From: Pseudomonas sp. FP1742
GTDB lineage: Bacteria > Pseudomonadota > Gammaproteobacteria > Pseudomonadales > Pseudomonadaceae
Length of the DNA stretch: 64,000 nucleotides
Direction of reading: 5' to 3'
Assembly (NCBI RefSeq): GCF_030687145.1
Contig: NZ_CP117460.1
Span: 1,426,001-1,490,000 of the forward strand
The notes under the pieces: model-generated
The model's input: only the letters and a program-made list of their open reading frames with translations
What the model was told of the DNA's origin: nothing
Database searches by the model: none
Program-made: the position numbers and the translations under genes
Shown here: in pieces, positions 9,485 to 16,085 of the stretch
How the letters are laid out: each line of letters starts with the position of its first letter
Position numbering within the stretch: the stretch's first letter is position 1

Positions 9485-10849
9485 ATGAATCAGCGACCGG
9501 GCAATCAATTGTTCGATGCCTATTTCACGGCGCGCGACATGCGCCAGGTGTTCTGCGATCAAGGCCGGGTCCAGGCCATGCTGGATTTCGAAGCCGCATT
9601 GGCCCGGGCCGAAGCGCGGGTTGGCCTGATTCCGCAAGCGGCTGTCGCGTCTATTGAAGCGGCCTGTAAAGCCGAGCATTACGATTTCGCCGCCCTCGGC
9701 GAGGCGATTGCCACGGCGGGCAATTCGGCGATCCCTTTGGTCAAGGCACTGGGCAAGCAGATCGCCCAAAGCGATGCCGAAGCCGAGCGCTACGTGCATC
9801 TGGGCGCGACCAGCCAGGACGTGATGGACACCGGCCTGGTGTTGCAATTGCGCCGCGCGCTGCAACTGATCGACGCTGATCTGGCGCAACTGGGGGAAAC
9901 CCTCGCGACCCAGGCCTGGCGTTACGTCGCCACACCGCTGGCCGGACGCACCTGGTTGCAACACGCGACGCCGGTCACCCTCGGCATGAAGATCGCCGGT
10001 TGGCTGGGCGCCGTGACGCGTAGCCGCCAGCGTCTGCTGGAACTCAAGCCGCGCCTGCTGGTGCTGCAATTCGGTGGCGCCTCCGGCACCCTCGCAGCCC
10101 TTGGCGATCAGGCGATGCCGATTGCCGAAGCCTTGGCCGCGGAACTGCAACTGACCTTGCCGGAACAACCCTGGCACACCCAGCGCGATCGTCTGGTGGA
10201 GTTCGGTGCGGTGCTTGGCTTGATCGCCGGCAGCCTGGGCAAACTCGGCCGCGACGTCAGCCTGTTGATGCAGACCGAAGCCGGCGAAGTGTTCGAACCG
10301 TCGGCGCCGGGCAAGGGCGGTTCCTCGACCATGCCGCACAAACGCAACCCGGTGGGCGCGGCGGTGCTGATCGGGGCCGCAACGCGGGTGCCGGGTTTGC
10401 TCTCGACCTTGTTTAGCGCCATGCCCCAGGAACACGAGCGCAGCCTGGGCCTGTGGCATGCCGAATGGGAAACCCTGCCGGAGATCTGCTGTTTGGTGTC
10501 GGGCAGCCTGCAGCAAGCGCTGTTGGTGGCTGACGGGCTGGAAGTGGATGCCGACCGGATGACGCGCAACCTCGACCTGACCCAGGGCCTGGTGCTGGCC
10601 GAGGCGGTGAGCATCGTCCTGGCGCAACGGGTCGGTCGCGACACCGCGCATCATCTGCTGGAGCAATGCTGCAAGCGCGCCGTGGCCGAGCAACGTCATC
10701 TGCGCGCGGTACTCGGCGACGAGCCGCAAGTGACCGCCGAACTGTCGGACGCTGAACTCGATCATCTGCTGGACCCTGCCCATTACCTCGGTCAGGCCCA
10801 TACCTGGGTCGAGCGCGCGGTGGCCGAACATTTTGCATTGACTGCCTGA
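9485..10849 (+). CDS. pcaB: PcaB, 3-carboxy-cis,cis-muconate cycloisomerase
   Basis: 454 residues, aspartase/fumarase superfamily. The family signature is at about residues 278-290 (GKGGSSTMPHKRNPVG), holding the catalytic Ser of the flexible loop; the substrate-binding motif GATSQDVMDT is at about 101-110. It forms gamma-carboxymuconolactone from 3-carboxymuconate in the cytosol. It follows pcaT by 45 bases and precedes pcaD by 11. Confidence 0.94.
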   Translation: MNQRPGNQLFDAYFTARDMRQVFCDQGRVQAMLDFEAALARAEARVGLIPQAAVASIEAACKAEHYDFAALGEAIATAGNSAIPLVKALGKQIAQSDAEAERYVHLGATSQDVMDTGLVLQLRRALQLIDADLAQLGETLATQAWRYVATPLAGRTWLQHATPVTLGMKIAGWLGAVTRSRQRLLELKPRLLVLQFGGASGTLAALGDQAMPIAEALAAELQLTLPEQPWHTQRDRLVEFGAVLGLIAGSLGKLGRDVSLLMQTEAGEVFEPSAPGKGGSSTMPHKRNPVGAAVLIGAATRVPGLLSTLFSAMPQEHERSLGLWHAEWETLPEICCLVSGSLQQALLVADGLEVDADRMTRNLDLTQGLVLAEAVSIVLAQRVGRDTAHHLLEQCCKRAVAEQRHLRAVLGDEPQVTAELSDAELDHLLDPAHYLGQAHTWVERAVAEHFALTA

Positions 10850-10860
10850 AGGAGACTGCT

Positions 10861-11652
10861 GTGGCATTCGTACAACTCGCCGAAGGCGAATTGCATTACC
10901 AACTCGATGGACCTGAAGGCGCACCGGTGCTGGTGCTGTCCAACTCACTGGGCACCAATCTGCACATGTGGGACGCGCAGATGCCGGCCTTCACCGAGCA
11001 TTTTCGCGTACTGCGTTTCGACACCCGTGGTCACGGCAAATCATTGGTGACGCCGGGGCCCTACAGCATCGAGCAACTGGGCCGCGACGTGCTGGCGCTG
11101 CTGGATGCCTTGCACATCGAGCGCGCGCATTTCTGTGGCCTGTCCATGGGCGGGTTGATCGGCCAGTGGCTGGGGATCAATGCCGGTCAGCGATTGAACA
11201 AACTGATCGTGTGCAACACCGCGGCGAAAATCGGCGATCCATCGGTGTGGAATCCACGGATCGAAACCGTGCTGCGCGATGGCGCGGCGGCGATGGTCGC
11301 ATTGCGCGATGCGTCGATTGCGCGCTGGTTCACTCCGGACTTTTCTGCGGCGCATCCAGGTGTAGCCAAACAGATTACCGACATGCTCGCGGCCACTTCC
11401 CCTGAAGGCTACGCGGCCAACTGCGCGGCGGTGCGCGATGCCGATTTCCGCGACCAACTGTCCTCGATCAAGGCTCCGCTGCTGGTGATCGCCGGCACTG
11501 AAGACGCAGTAACGCCGCCGTCTGGCGGGCATTTCATTCAGCAACACGTGCAGGGCGCCGAGTACGCCGAGTTCTACGCCGCGCACCTGTCCAACGTCCA
11601 GGCCGGTGCTGCGTTCAGCGACCGGGTGCTGGCGTTTCTTTCAGGTCATTGA
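10861..11652 (+). CDS. pcaD: PcaD, 3-oxoadipate enol-lactonase
   Basis: 263 residues from a GTG start preceded by GAAGGAGA. Alpha/beta hydrolase with nucleophile Ser95 in GLSMGG and the oxyanion region SNSLGTNLHMW. It hydrolyses beta-ketoadipate enol-lactone to beta-ketoadipate. The C-terminal catalytic His is in AAHLSNVQ, the usual ending of this family. It is separated from pcaC by only 10 bases. Confidence 0.94.
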   Translation: MAFVQLAEGELHYQLDGPEGAPVLVLSNSLGTNLHMWDAQMPAFTEHFRVLRFDTRGHGKSLVTPGPYSIEQLGRDVLALLDALHIERAHFCGLSMGGLIGQWLGINAGQRLNKLIVCNTAAKIGDPSVWNPRIETVLRDGAAAMVALRDASIARWFTPDFSAAHPGVAKQITDMLAATSPEGYAANCAAVRDADFRDQLSSIKAPLLVIAGTEDAVTPPSGGHFIQQHVQGAEYAEFYAAHLSNVQAGAAFSDRVLAFLSGH

Positions 11653-11662
11653 GGGATTTTTT

Positions 11663-12055
11663 GTGGACGAGAAACAACGTTACGACGAGGGCATGAAAGT
11701 CCGCCGCGCAGTACTGGGCGACGCTCACGTCGACCGCAGCCTGAATGCGCTGACCGAGTTCAACTCGGAGTTCCAGGAAATGATCACCCGCCACGCCTGG
11801 GGCGACATCTGGACCCGCCCGGGCCTGCCGCGCCATACCCGCAGCCTGATCACCATCGCCATGCTGATCGGCATGAACCGCAACGAAGAACTCAAACTGC
11901 ACCTGCGCGCCGCCGCCAACAATGGCGTAACCCGTGGCGAGATCAAGGAAGTGATCATGCAGAGCGCGATCTATTGCGGAATTCCGGCGGCCAACGCGAC
12001 GTTCCACCTGGCCGAGTCGGTGTGGGATGAGTTGGGGGTTGAATCGCGGGAGTAA
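11663..12055 (+). CDS. pcaC: PcaC, 4-carboxymuconolactone decarboxylase
   Basis: 130 residues from a GTG start (VDEKQRYDEGMKVRRAVLG), the usual length of stand-alone PcaC. All-helical AhpD-like decarboxylase acting between PcaB and PcaD; MQSAIYCGIPAANATFH is the family's conserved C-terminal helix. The upstream ATG at 11606 lies inside pcaD and would not match the family, so the GTG is chosen. It ends the pcaTBDC unit. Confidence 0.94.
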   Translation: MDEKQRYDEGMKVRRAVLGDAHVDRSLNALTEFNSEFQEMITRHAWGDIWTRPGLPRHTRSLITIAMLIGMNRNEELKLHLRAAANNGVTRGEIKEVIMQSAIYCGIPAANATFHLAESVWDELGVESRE

Positions 12056-12072
12056 CTGTCCTCCACAATTCC

Positions 12073-12162
12073 TGTGGGAGCGGGCTTGCTCGCGAAAGCG
12101 GTGGATCAGTCGACATCATTGTTGAATGTCACACCGCCTTCGCGAGCAAGCCCGCTCCCACA
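12073..12162. repeat. REPIN, convergent type, 90 bp
   Basis: Same structure and length as the copy after pcaG: inverted GTGGGAGCGGGCTTGCTCGC arms around a spacer containing CGACATCATTGTTGAATG. It lies between the convergent pcaC and porin genes and may serve both as a transcript-end hairpin. Confidence 0.93.
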
Positions 12163-12176
12163 TTTGGTTTGGGGGT

Positions 12177-13436
12177 TTACAGCAGGCTGATCGGGTAGCT
12201 GACGATCAACCGGTTCTCGTCGAATTCGTTGTTGCTGAAGTCGCGGCGGATGGTGGAGTTACGCCATTTGACGTTGAGGTCCTTGAGTGCGCCGCTCTGC
12301 ACGGTGTAGCCCAGTTCGCTTTCACGGCCCCATTCCTTGCCGTCGCTGGTGGTGGCGGTGTGTACGTTGTCGCCGCTGATGTAGCGGTTCATCAGGGTCA
12401 GGCCCGGCACGCCCAGAGCGGCGAAGTTGTAGTCGTGGCGCACTTGCCAGGAGCGTTCCCTGGCGTTGTCATAGCTGGAGTTGTAGCTGTCGTTGGCCAG
12501 GGTGCCGCCGCTGGTGCCGTTGACCCGCATCCAGGCGTTGTCGCCGGTGAGTTTTTGCAGGCCGACGTAAAAGGTGTTGCCACCGTATTTGGCCGAGAAC
12601 AGGCCCGACCAGGTCTTGTTGTCCAGCTCGCCCGCCCGGGCGCTGCCGTCATCCTTGCCGTAGAAGAACCCGAGATTGGCGCCCAGGGTCCAGTCGCCCA
12701 GCGGCTGGGTGTGGATCAGGTTGATATATTGCTGGCTGTAGATGTCCTTGAGTTCAGCATTCCACAGGCCGATCTGAGTGCGCTTGTCGTTGAAGACGTA
12801 TTCGCCGCCCTGGAAGTTGAAGCGGTCTGAGGTGAACGCCGCTTTGCCGGTCATCGACATGTCATTCATGCTGCTGTCGTCGCGCGGGCTGTTGGCGCGG
12901 AACTGGCCGCCGTAGAGCGTCAGGCCATTGATTTCCTTCGAGGTGATCTGGCCACCACGGAAAGTTTGAGGGAGCGAGCGACCGTCGTCCGAACGCAGGA
13001 TCGGCAGCACCGGCATCCATTCGCCGACTTTCACTTCGGTCTGGGACAGCTTCGCCTTGAACGCCACATTGGTGCGGCCAAAGTTGTCCGCCGGGCGACC
13101 ATCGTGATCCAGCGGCAGCAACTGCGTACCGCCAGTGCCTTTACCGCCGTCGAGCTTGACCGAATACAACCCCAGCACGTCCATGCCGAACCCGACGGTG
13201 CCCTGGGTGAACCCGGATTTTGCGTCGAGGATGAAGCTTTGTGTCCACTCTTCAGCCTTGCCCTGAGCCTTGGTCGGATTGGTGAAGTTACGGTTGATGT
13301 AGAAGTTGCGCAGGTTCAGGTTGACCTTGGCGCCTTCGACAAAGCCCGCTTCCTCGGCCATGGCGGGCAGGGCCGCACCGGCCAGTGCGATGGCGATCAG
13401 GCTGGGAAACAAATACTGCGGGGTGGAGGAAGTCAT
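12177..13436 (-). CDS. OprD-family outer-membrane porin
   Basis: 419 residues with a signal peptide (cleavage near residue 27, LPAMA/EEAGF) and the OprD-type 18-strand barrel pattern: FVEGAKVNLNLRNFYINRNF at the mature N terminus, frequent alternating hydrophobic strands and a terminal NRLIVSYPISLL. OprD/Occ porins take up carboxylates; OccK members handle aromatic acids such as vanillate and benzoate. Its place next to the pca cluster and a PcaR-type box 215 bases upstream suggest it admits protocatechuate or 4-hydroxybenzoate. The exact substrate is inferred. Confidence 0.88.
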   Translation of the reverse strand: MTSSTPQYLFPSLIAIALAGAALPAMAEEAGFVEGAKVNLNLRNFYINRNFTNPTKAQGKAEEWTQSFILDAKSGFTQGTVGFGMDVLGLYSVKLDGGKGTGGTQLLPLDHDGRPADNFGRTNVAFKAKLSQTEVKVGEWMPVLPILRSDDGRSLPQTFRGGQITSKEINGLTLYGGQFRANSPRDDSSMNDMSMTGKAAFTSDRFNFQGGEYVFNDKRTQIGLWNAELKDIYSQQYINLIHTQPLGDWTLGANLGFFYGKDDGSARAGELDNKTWSGLFSAKYGGNTFYVGLQKLTGDNAWMRVNGTSGGTLANDSYNSSYDNARERSWQVRHDYNFAALGVPGLTLMNRYISGDNVHTATTSDGKEWGRESELGYTVQSGALKDLNVKWRNSTIRRDFSNNEFDENRLIVSYPISLL

Positions 13437-13650
13437 GGGCTCGGGTCTCTCTAATTGTCAGGGATAAAGCAGTACACAGCCGCAACCAAGAGGTCGCAGA
13501 CACAAGAATCGAATTCGGATAAAGGATCGGGTCAGCCGGAGCGGGGAGGGCGCGTAGTCATGGTGTCGGACCTTGTTGTTATTGATTTTGCAGGTGCGGG
13601 CAATGGTGCGAGGGATGGACAGGGGGATTCAATTGGGTGGATGGGGTTTT

Positions 13651-13665
13651 GGGCGATTATCGAAC
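13651..13665 (-). promoter_or_regulatory. Putative PcaR operator upstream of the porin gene
   Basis: Read on the minus strand this is GTTCGATAATCGCCC, identical over 15 bases to the box before pcaR at 1000-1014. A degenerate second half (GTCGATTAGCG on the minus strand) adjoins it at 13664-13674. It implies that the porin belongs to the PcaR regulon. Confidence 0.6.
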
Positions 13666-13808
13666 GCTAATCGACGCCAGCCGGGACACGGACGGTATGA
13701 GGCATTCTTAATCAAATCCTATCGTTATTCGGGTTGATAACAGGTATCCGGGTGCGTGTTTTATGAATGGCGCTTTTTATGTTAGATGGAAGTGCTTAAT
13801 GCTTTGGT

Positions 13809-13826
13809 TGTAAGAAGCTTCTTACA
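13809..13826. promoter_or_regulatory. Perfect palindrome upstream of the RiPP cassette
   Basis: TGTAAGAAGCTTCTTACA is a perfect 18-bp palindrome about 215 bases before the precursor gene. It overlaps a second inverted repeat, TTACAG-6-CTGTAA at 13822-13839. Such sites usually bind a dimeric regulator; no regulator gene is in the cassette, so the protein is unknown. Confidence 0.4.
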
Positions 13827-14039
13827 GTTATTTCTGTAATTAAAGATATATGGGTAATCGCCAGTTAAACTTAAGGATTGGCATTATCGGTTATCGTGAA
13901 AAGATTTAAAGACAGTTGCTGACATTGCTGGAAAACAAAGGAGGTCTTGCTATATTCAAAATCCTCAGGGCAGGCAAAGGAAATTTATGCCTCGTCAGGA
14001 GTACTTTTTTATCAGGCTGAAATAACAAGGAGAAACACC

Positions 14040-14303
14040 ATGCCCACAAGAGCTGTTAATCAGGAGCGTCTTGCTACGGTTTTAGGTCGCGCCCTTCTCG
14101 ATAAGGAGTTTGCTGAGCAACTGCATAAAGACACCGAGGCCGCTGTAAAAGGAATAGGTGTGCACTTAACTGCTACTGAACTCGCAGCCGTAAAGAACAT
14201 TGATACTGCAAAGCTGGGAAGTGCCGGCGCGGGTATTCGCGACAAGTTGGGTAATGCCGCGATATTCGACCAACAACAGAATGTACAGGCACAAATGGAT
14301 TAA
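14040..14303 (+). CDS. Putative RiPP precursor peptide, NHLP/Os1348-like leader
   Basis: 87 residues; start chosen at 14040 after a strong AAGGAG. The leader (about residues 5-56) has the pattern of Nif11/NHLP-clan precursors of the Os1348 and Franean1_4349 type: ATVLGRALLDKEFAEQL, AAVKGIGVHLTATELAAV, then Asp55. The presumed core (about 57-87) is Gly/Ala/Gln-rich, contains AKLGSAGAGIRDKLGN, has no Cys, Ser at only one position (61), and ends in Asp87. It is the first gene of a cassette with three modifying-enzyme genes. Leader/core boundary and product are inferred. Confidence 0.75.
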   Translation: MPTRAVNQERLATVLGRALLDKEFAEQLHKDTEAAVKGIGVHLTATELAAVKNIDTAKLGSAGAGIRDKLGNAAIFDQQQNVQAQMD

Positions 14304-14314
14304 CGATCGGTGAT

Positions 14315-14367
14315 GCCGTTTGGCGTGCCACGTAAAGCCGGTCGATTTGTGCGGTACGCCAAATGGC
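14315..14367 (+). promoter_or_regulatory. Long hairpin between precursor and enzyme genes
   Basis: Arms GCCGTTTGGCGTGCC (14315-14329) and GGTACGCCAAATGGC (14353-14367) pair over 15 positions in RNA, 13 Watson-Crick and 2 G-U, with a 23-base loop. It begins 12 bases after the precursor stop codon. There is no T-run. A stabilising or attenuating hairpin at this place would raise precursor output relative to the enzymes. Confidence 0.55.
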
Positions 14368-14417
14368 TCGATTCAATACCAGTACAACAACGTGGTCGAA
14401 CAGGGAGTGAATGCCCC

Positions 14418-14894
14418 ATGTCTGTCACCCTGGCTCCAATGGATAACGCGGATTTCGTGACGTTCGCCGAAAGAGCCGTTGCCGAGTATGGCCAGGGCAT
14501 GGTCGCCTCAGGTGAGTGGGGGCGGGAAGAGGCATCGCAAAAGTCCAGGAACGTCTTCGAGCAATTGTTGCCGCAAGGGCGACTGACTGAAAACAATCAA
14601 CTCTGGGTAATCAAGGACGAAGACCGGCGCATCGGTGAACTGTGGATCGCCCTGCGACATGCCGGTACCCGGCTGAGCGCTTTTATTCTGGATATCTACA
14701 TTGAGCCCGGCGAACGCCGTCGGGGTTATGCCAGGCAATCAATGTTGGCCGCCGAGTCGTGGGCGCGCCAGGCGGGGTGTGAGGAAATACGCTTGCATGT
14801 ATTTGGCCGCAACGAGGCGGCTCGTGGTCTTTATGAACAACTGGGTTATGGCATCGCCAGTCTGACGATGGCGAAGCCGTTGCCGTCTGCCTAA
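14418..14894 (+). CDS. GNAT-family N-acetyltransferase of the RiPP cassette
   Basis: 158 residues from ATG 14418 (MSVTLAPMDNADF), preceded by GGGAG. C-terminal GNAT fold: strand ILDIYIEPGERRRGYARQSM holds the acetyl-CoA binding R/Q-x-x-G-x-G/A motif (about residues 96-107), followed by EIRLHVFGRNEAARGLYEQL, the usual beta5-alpha4 part. It resembles general RimI-like acetyltransferases. Placed between precursor and other maturation genes with a 15-base gap to the next gene, it may acetylate the peptide, give self-protection, or be a passenger; the first is favoured by operon position. Confidence 0.8.
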   Translation: MSVTLAPMDNADFVTFAERAVAEYGQGMVASGEWGREEASQKSRNVFEQLLPQGRLTENNQLWVIKDEDRRIGELWIALRHAGTRLSAFILDIYIEPGERRRGYARQSMLAAESWARQAGCEEIRLHVFGRNEAARGLYEQLGYGIASLTMAKPLPSA

Positions 14895-14909
14895 GGGAAG
14901 GTTTGAAAA

Positions 14910-16070
14910 ATGGATATCGGGAACAGTGGACAACGTGAGTTATCCGTCGACGATTTATTTCAAGGCACGACATTTCTCCCTGATACGGAGTCCTCTCGAT
15001 TTGACGTATTACTGGAGCGTGTCAGCCGAAATCGTTATACGACTTTTACTGTGCTGTATGCCGAACTTTTCAGACTGTTTCCCGATTCACCACGCTTGGC
15101 CGTCTTTTTTGAACAAGCGGTGAATCTTATATTGCTTGAGTCTCAGGAGCAGCATCCGATTATTAATGATCCGGTATTTCAGATATGGCAGGGGCTGACG
15201 TTTCGTCATACCAATCTGGTGTTGACCGAAAAATCTGAAGAGACAGGCGAGTTGGAAAAACTGCTGATCGGATTTCCCGATATGCTGGCGCGGGTAAAGG
15301 CAAAAGATACATCCCGTTTGATTCATGATTGCCCGCCGGTGTATCGATTCGATGTCGATCCGCTCATCGCGATGGCGGCACCACCCAGTTATAAGTTTCC
15401 GGAAGATGAAGCGACCCGCAAGCAATTGGAACGTGATGGTCACCCAGTGCGTTTCTTTAGCGATATCGTGAGTATTGCCTTGTTGCGAATAGAGCACACC
15501 TGGCCCGCCTGCCATGAGCGGTTCAAGAAGCTGGTCAAGGCCATTTGTTATTTGCCCGATGGCTCATTTCGAAGTTGTTCGGCGTCCCGTTACACCGGGG
15601 TCATCCTGTTGTCGAGCCGGGACAATTCGATACTCGATCTGGAAGAGTCACTGGTGCATGAGGCCACTCATCAACTGCTCTATTACATTGTCGAAATGTG
15701 CCCGGTGATCGAAGAAGTCGCCTCGCGGGAGGCGTCGTTCACCCTGCCGTGGTCAGGGCAGAAGCGTGATTTGTACGGCTATTTTCATGCGTTTTACGTG
15801 TATATCGCATTGGTCAAATACCTGGAGCGGGTCCGCTCGCGCTCGTCCGATGAGTTGCAGCGAGCGCAAAACCGACTGGCGTTCATCATGCGAGGATTGA
15901 TCCGGGCCTTGCCGGATCTGCAAGCCAGTGGCGATTTCACGCCCCAGGGACGCCAGCTTCTGGAAAACCTGGCCAAAGAAGTCAGGGCACTGGAGAGCAA
16001 GCACGCCGGGTTAATGGCCAAGACGGCGCCGGCGACAGTGCCTGAGCGTGCGCTGGGTGCGACCGCTTGA
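14910..16070 (+). CDS. HExxH-type putative peptide-modifying enzyme
   Basis: 386 residues. Metal-binding His250-Glu251-Ala-Thr-His254 lies in SLVHEATHQLLYY, with a likely third ligand His293 in LYGYFHAFYVY. The length and arrangement match the HEXXH-motif family found with RiPP precursors, recently recognised to include Fe/2-oxoglutarate peptide beta-hydroxylases rather than proteases. No signal peptide; cytosolic. Flanked at 15-base spacing by the acetyltransferase and the MNIO-SagB gene. It probably hydroxylates Asp, Asn or another residue of the precursor. Its first 500 bases are more AT-rich than neighbouring genes, hinting at transfer. Confidence 0.78.
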   Translation: MDIGNSGQRELSVDDLFQGTTFLPDTESSRFDVLLERVSRNRYTTFTVLYAELFRLFPDSPRLAVFFEQAVNLILLESQEQHPIINDPVFQIWQGLTFRHTNLVLTEKSEETGELEKLLIGFPDMLARVKAKDTSRLIHDCPPVYRFDVDPLIAMAAPPSYKFPEDEATRKQLERDGHPVRFFSDIVSIALLRIEHTWPACHERFKKLVKAICYLPDGSFRSCSASRYTGVILLSSRDNSILDLEESLVHEATHQLLYYIVEMCPVIEEVASREASFTLPWSGQKRDLYGYFHAFYVYIALVKYLERVRSRSSDELQRAQNRLAFIMRGLIRALPDLQASGDFTPQGRQLLENLAKEVRALESKHAGLMAKTAPATVPERALGATA

Positions 16071-16085
16071 GCCCGGGAGGCGATC

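Larger units (their letters stand above)
13437..14039. other. Divergent intergenic region between porin and RiPP cassette
   Basis: About 600 bases holding both promoters. The porin-proximal half is GC-rich and contains a PcaR-type box. The half from about 13680 to 14040 is distinctly AT-rich and contains an 18-bp perfect palindrome at 13809-13826 and an overlapping TTACAG/CTGTAA inverted repeat. No gene is seen in it. Confidence 0.6.

Noticed and set aside
8762..10948. Minus-strand open frame of 728 codons opposite pcaT, pcaB and pcaD
   Set aside because: Product is Gln/Arg/His-rich with no recognisable motif and covers three well-supported genes; a shadow frame.
14040..14303. Bufferin-like or methanobactin-like precursor
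   Set aside because: No Cys in the peptide and no signal peptide, and no MbnC-like partner or copper-transport genes nearby; the leader instead fits the NHLP/Os1348 type.
14910..16070. Zinc metalloprotease call from the HExxH motif
   Set aside because: The rest of the protein does not resemble known peptidases, there is no signal peptide, and the context with a precursor and MNIO-SagB fits the RiPP-associated HExxH family better; a protease role is not fully excluded.
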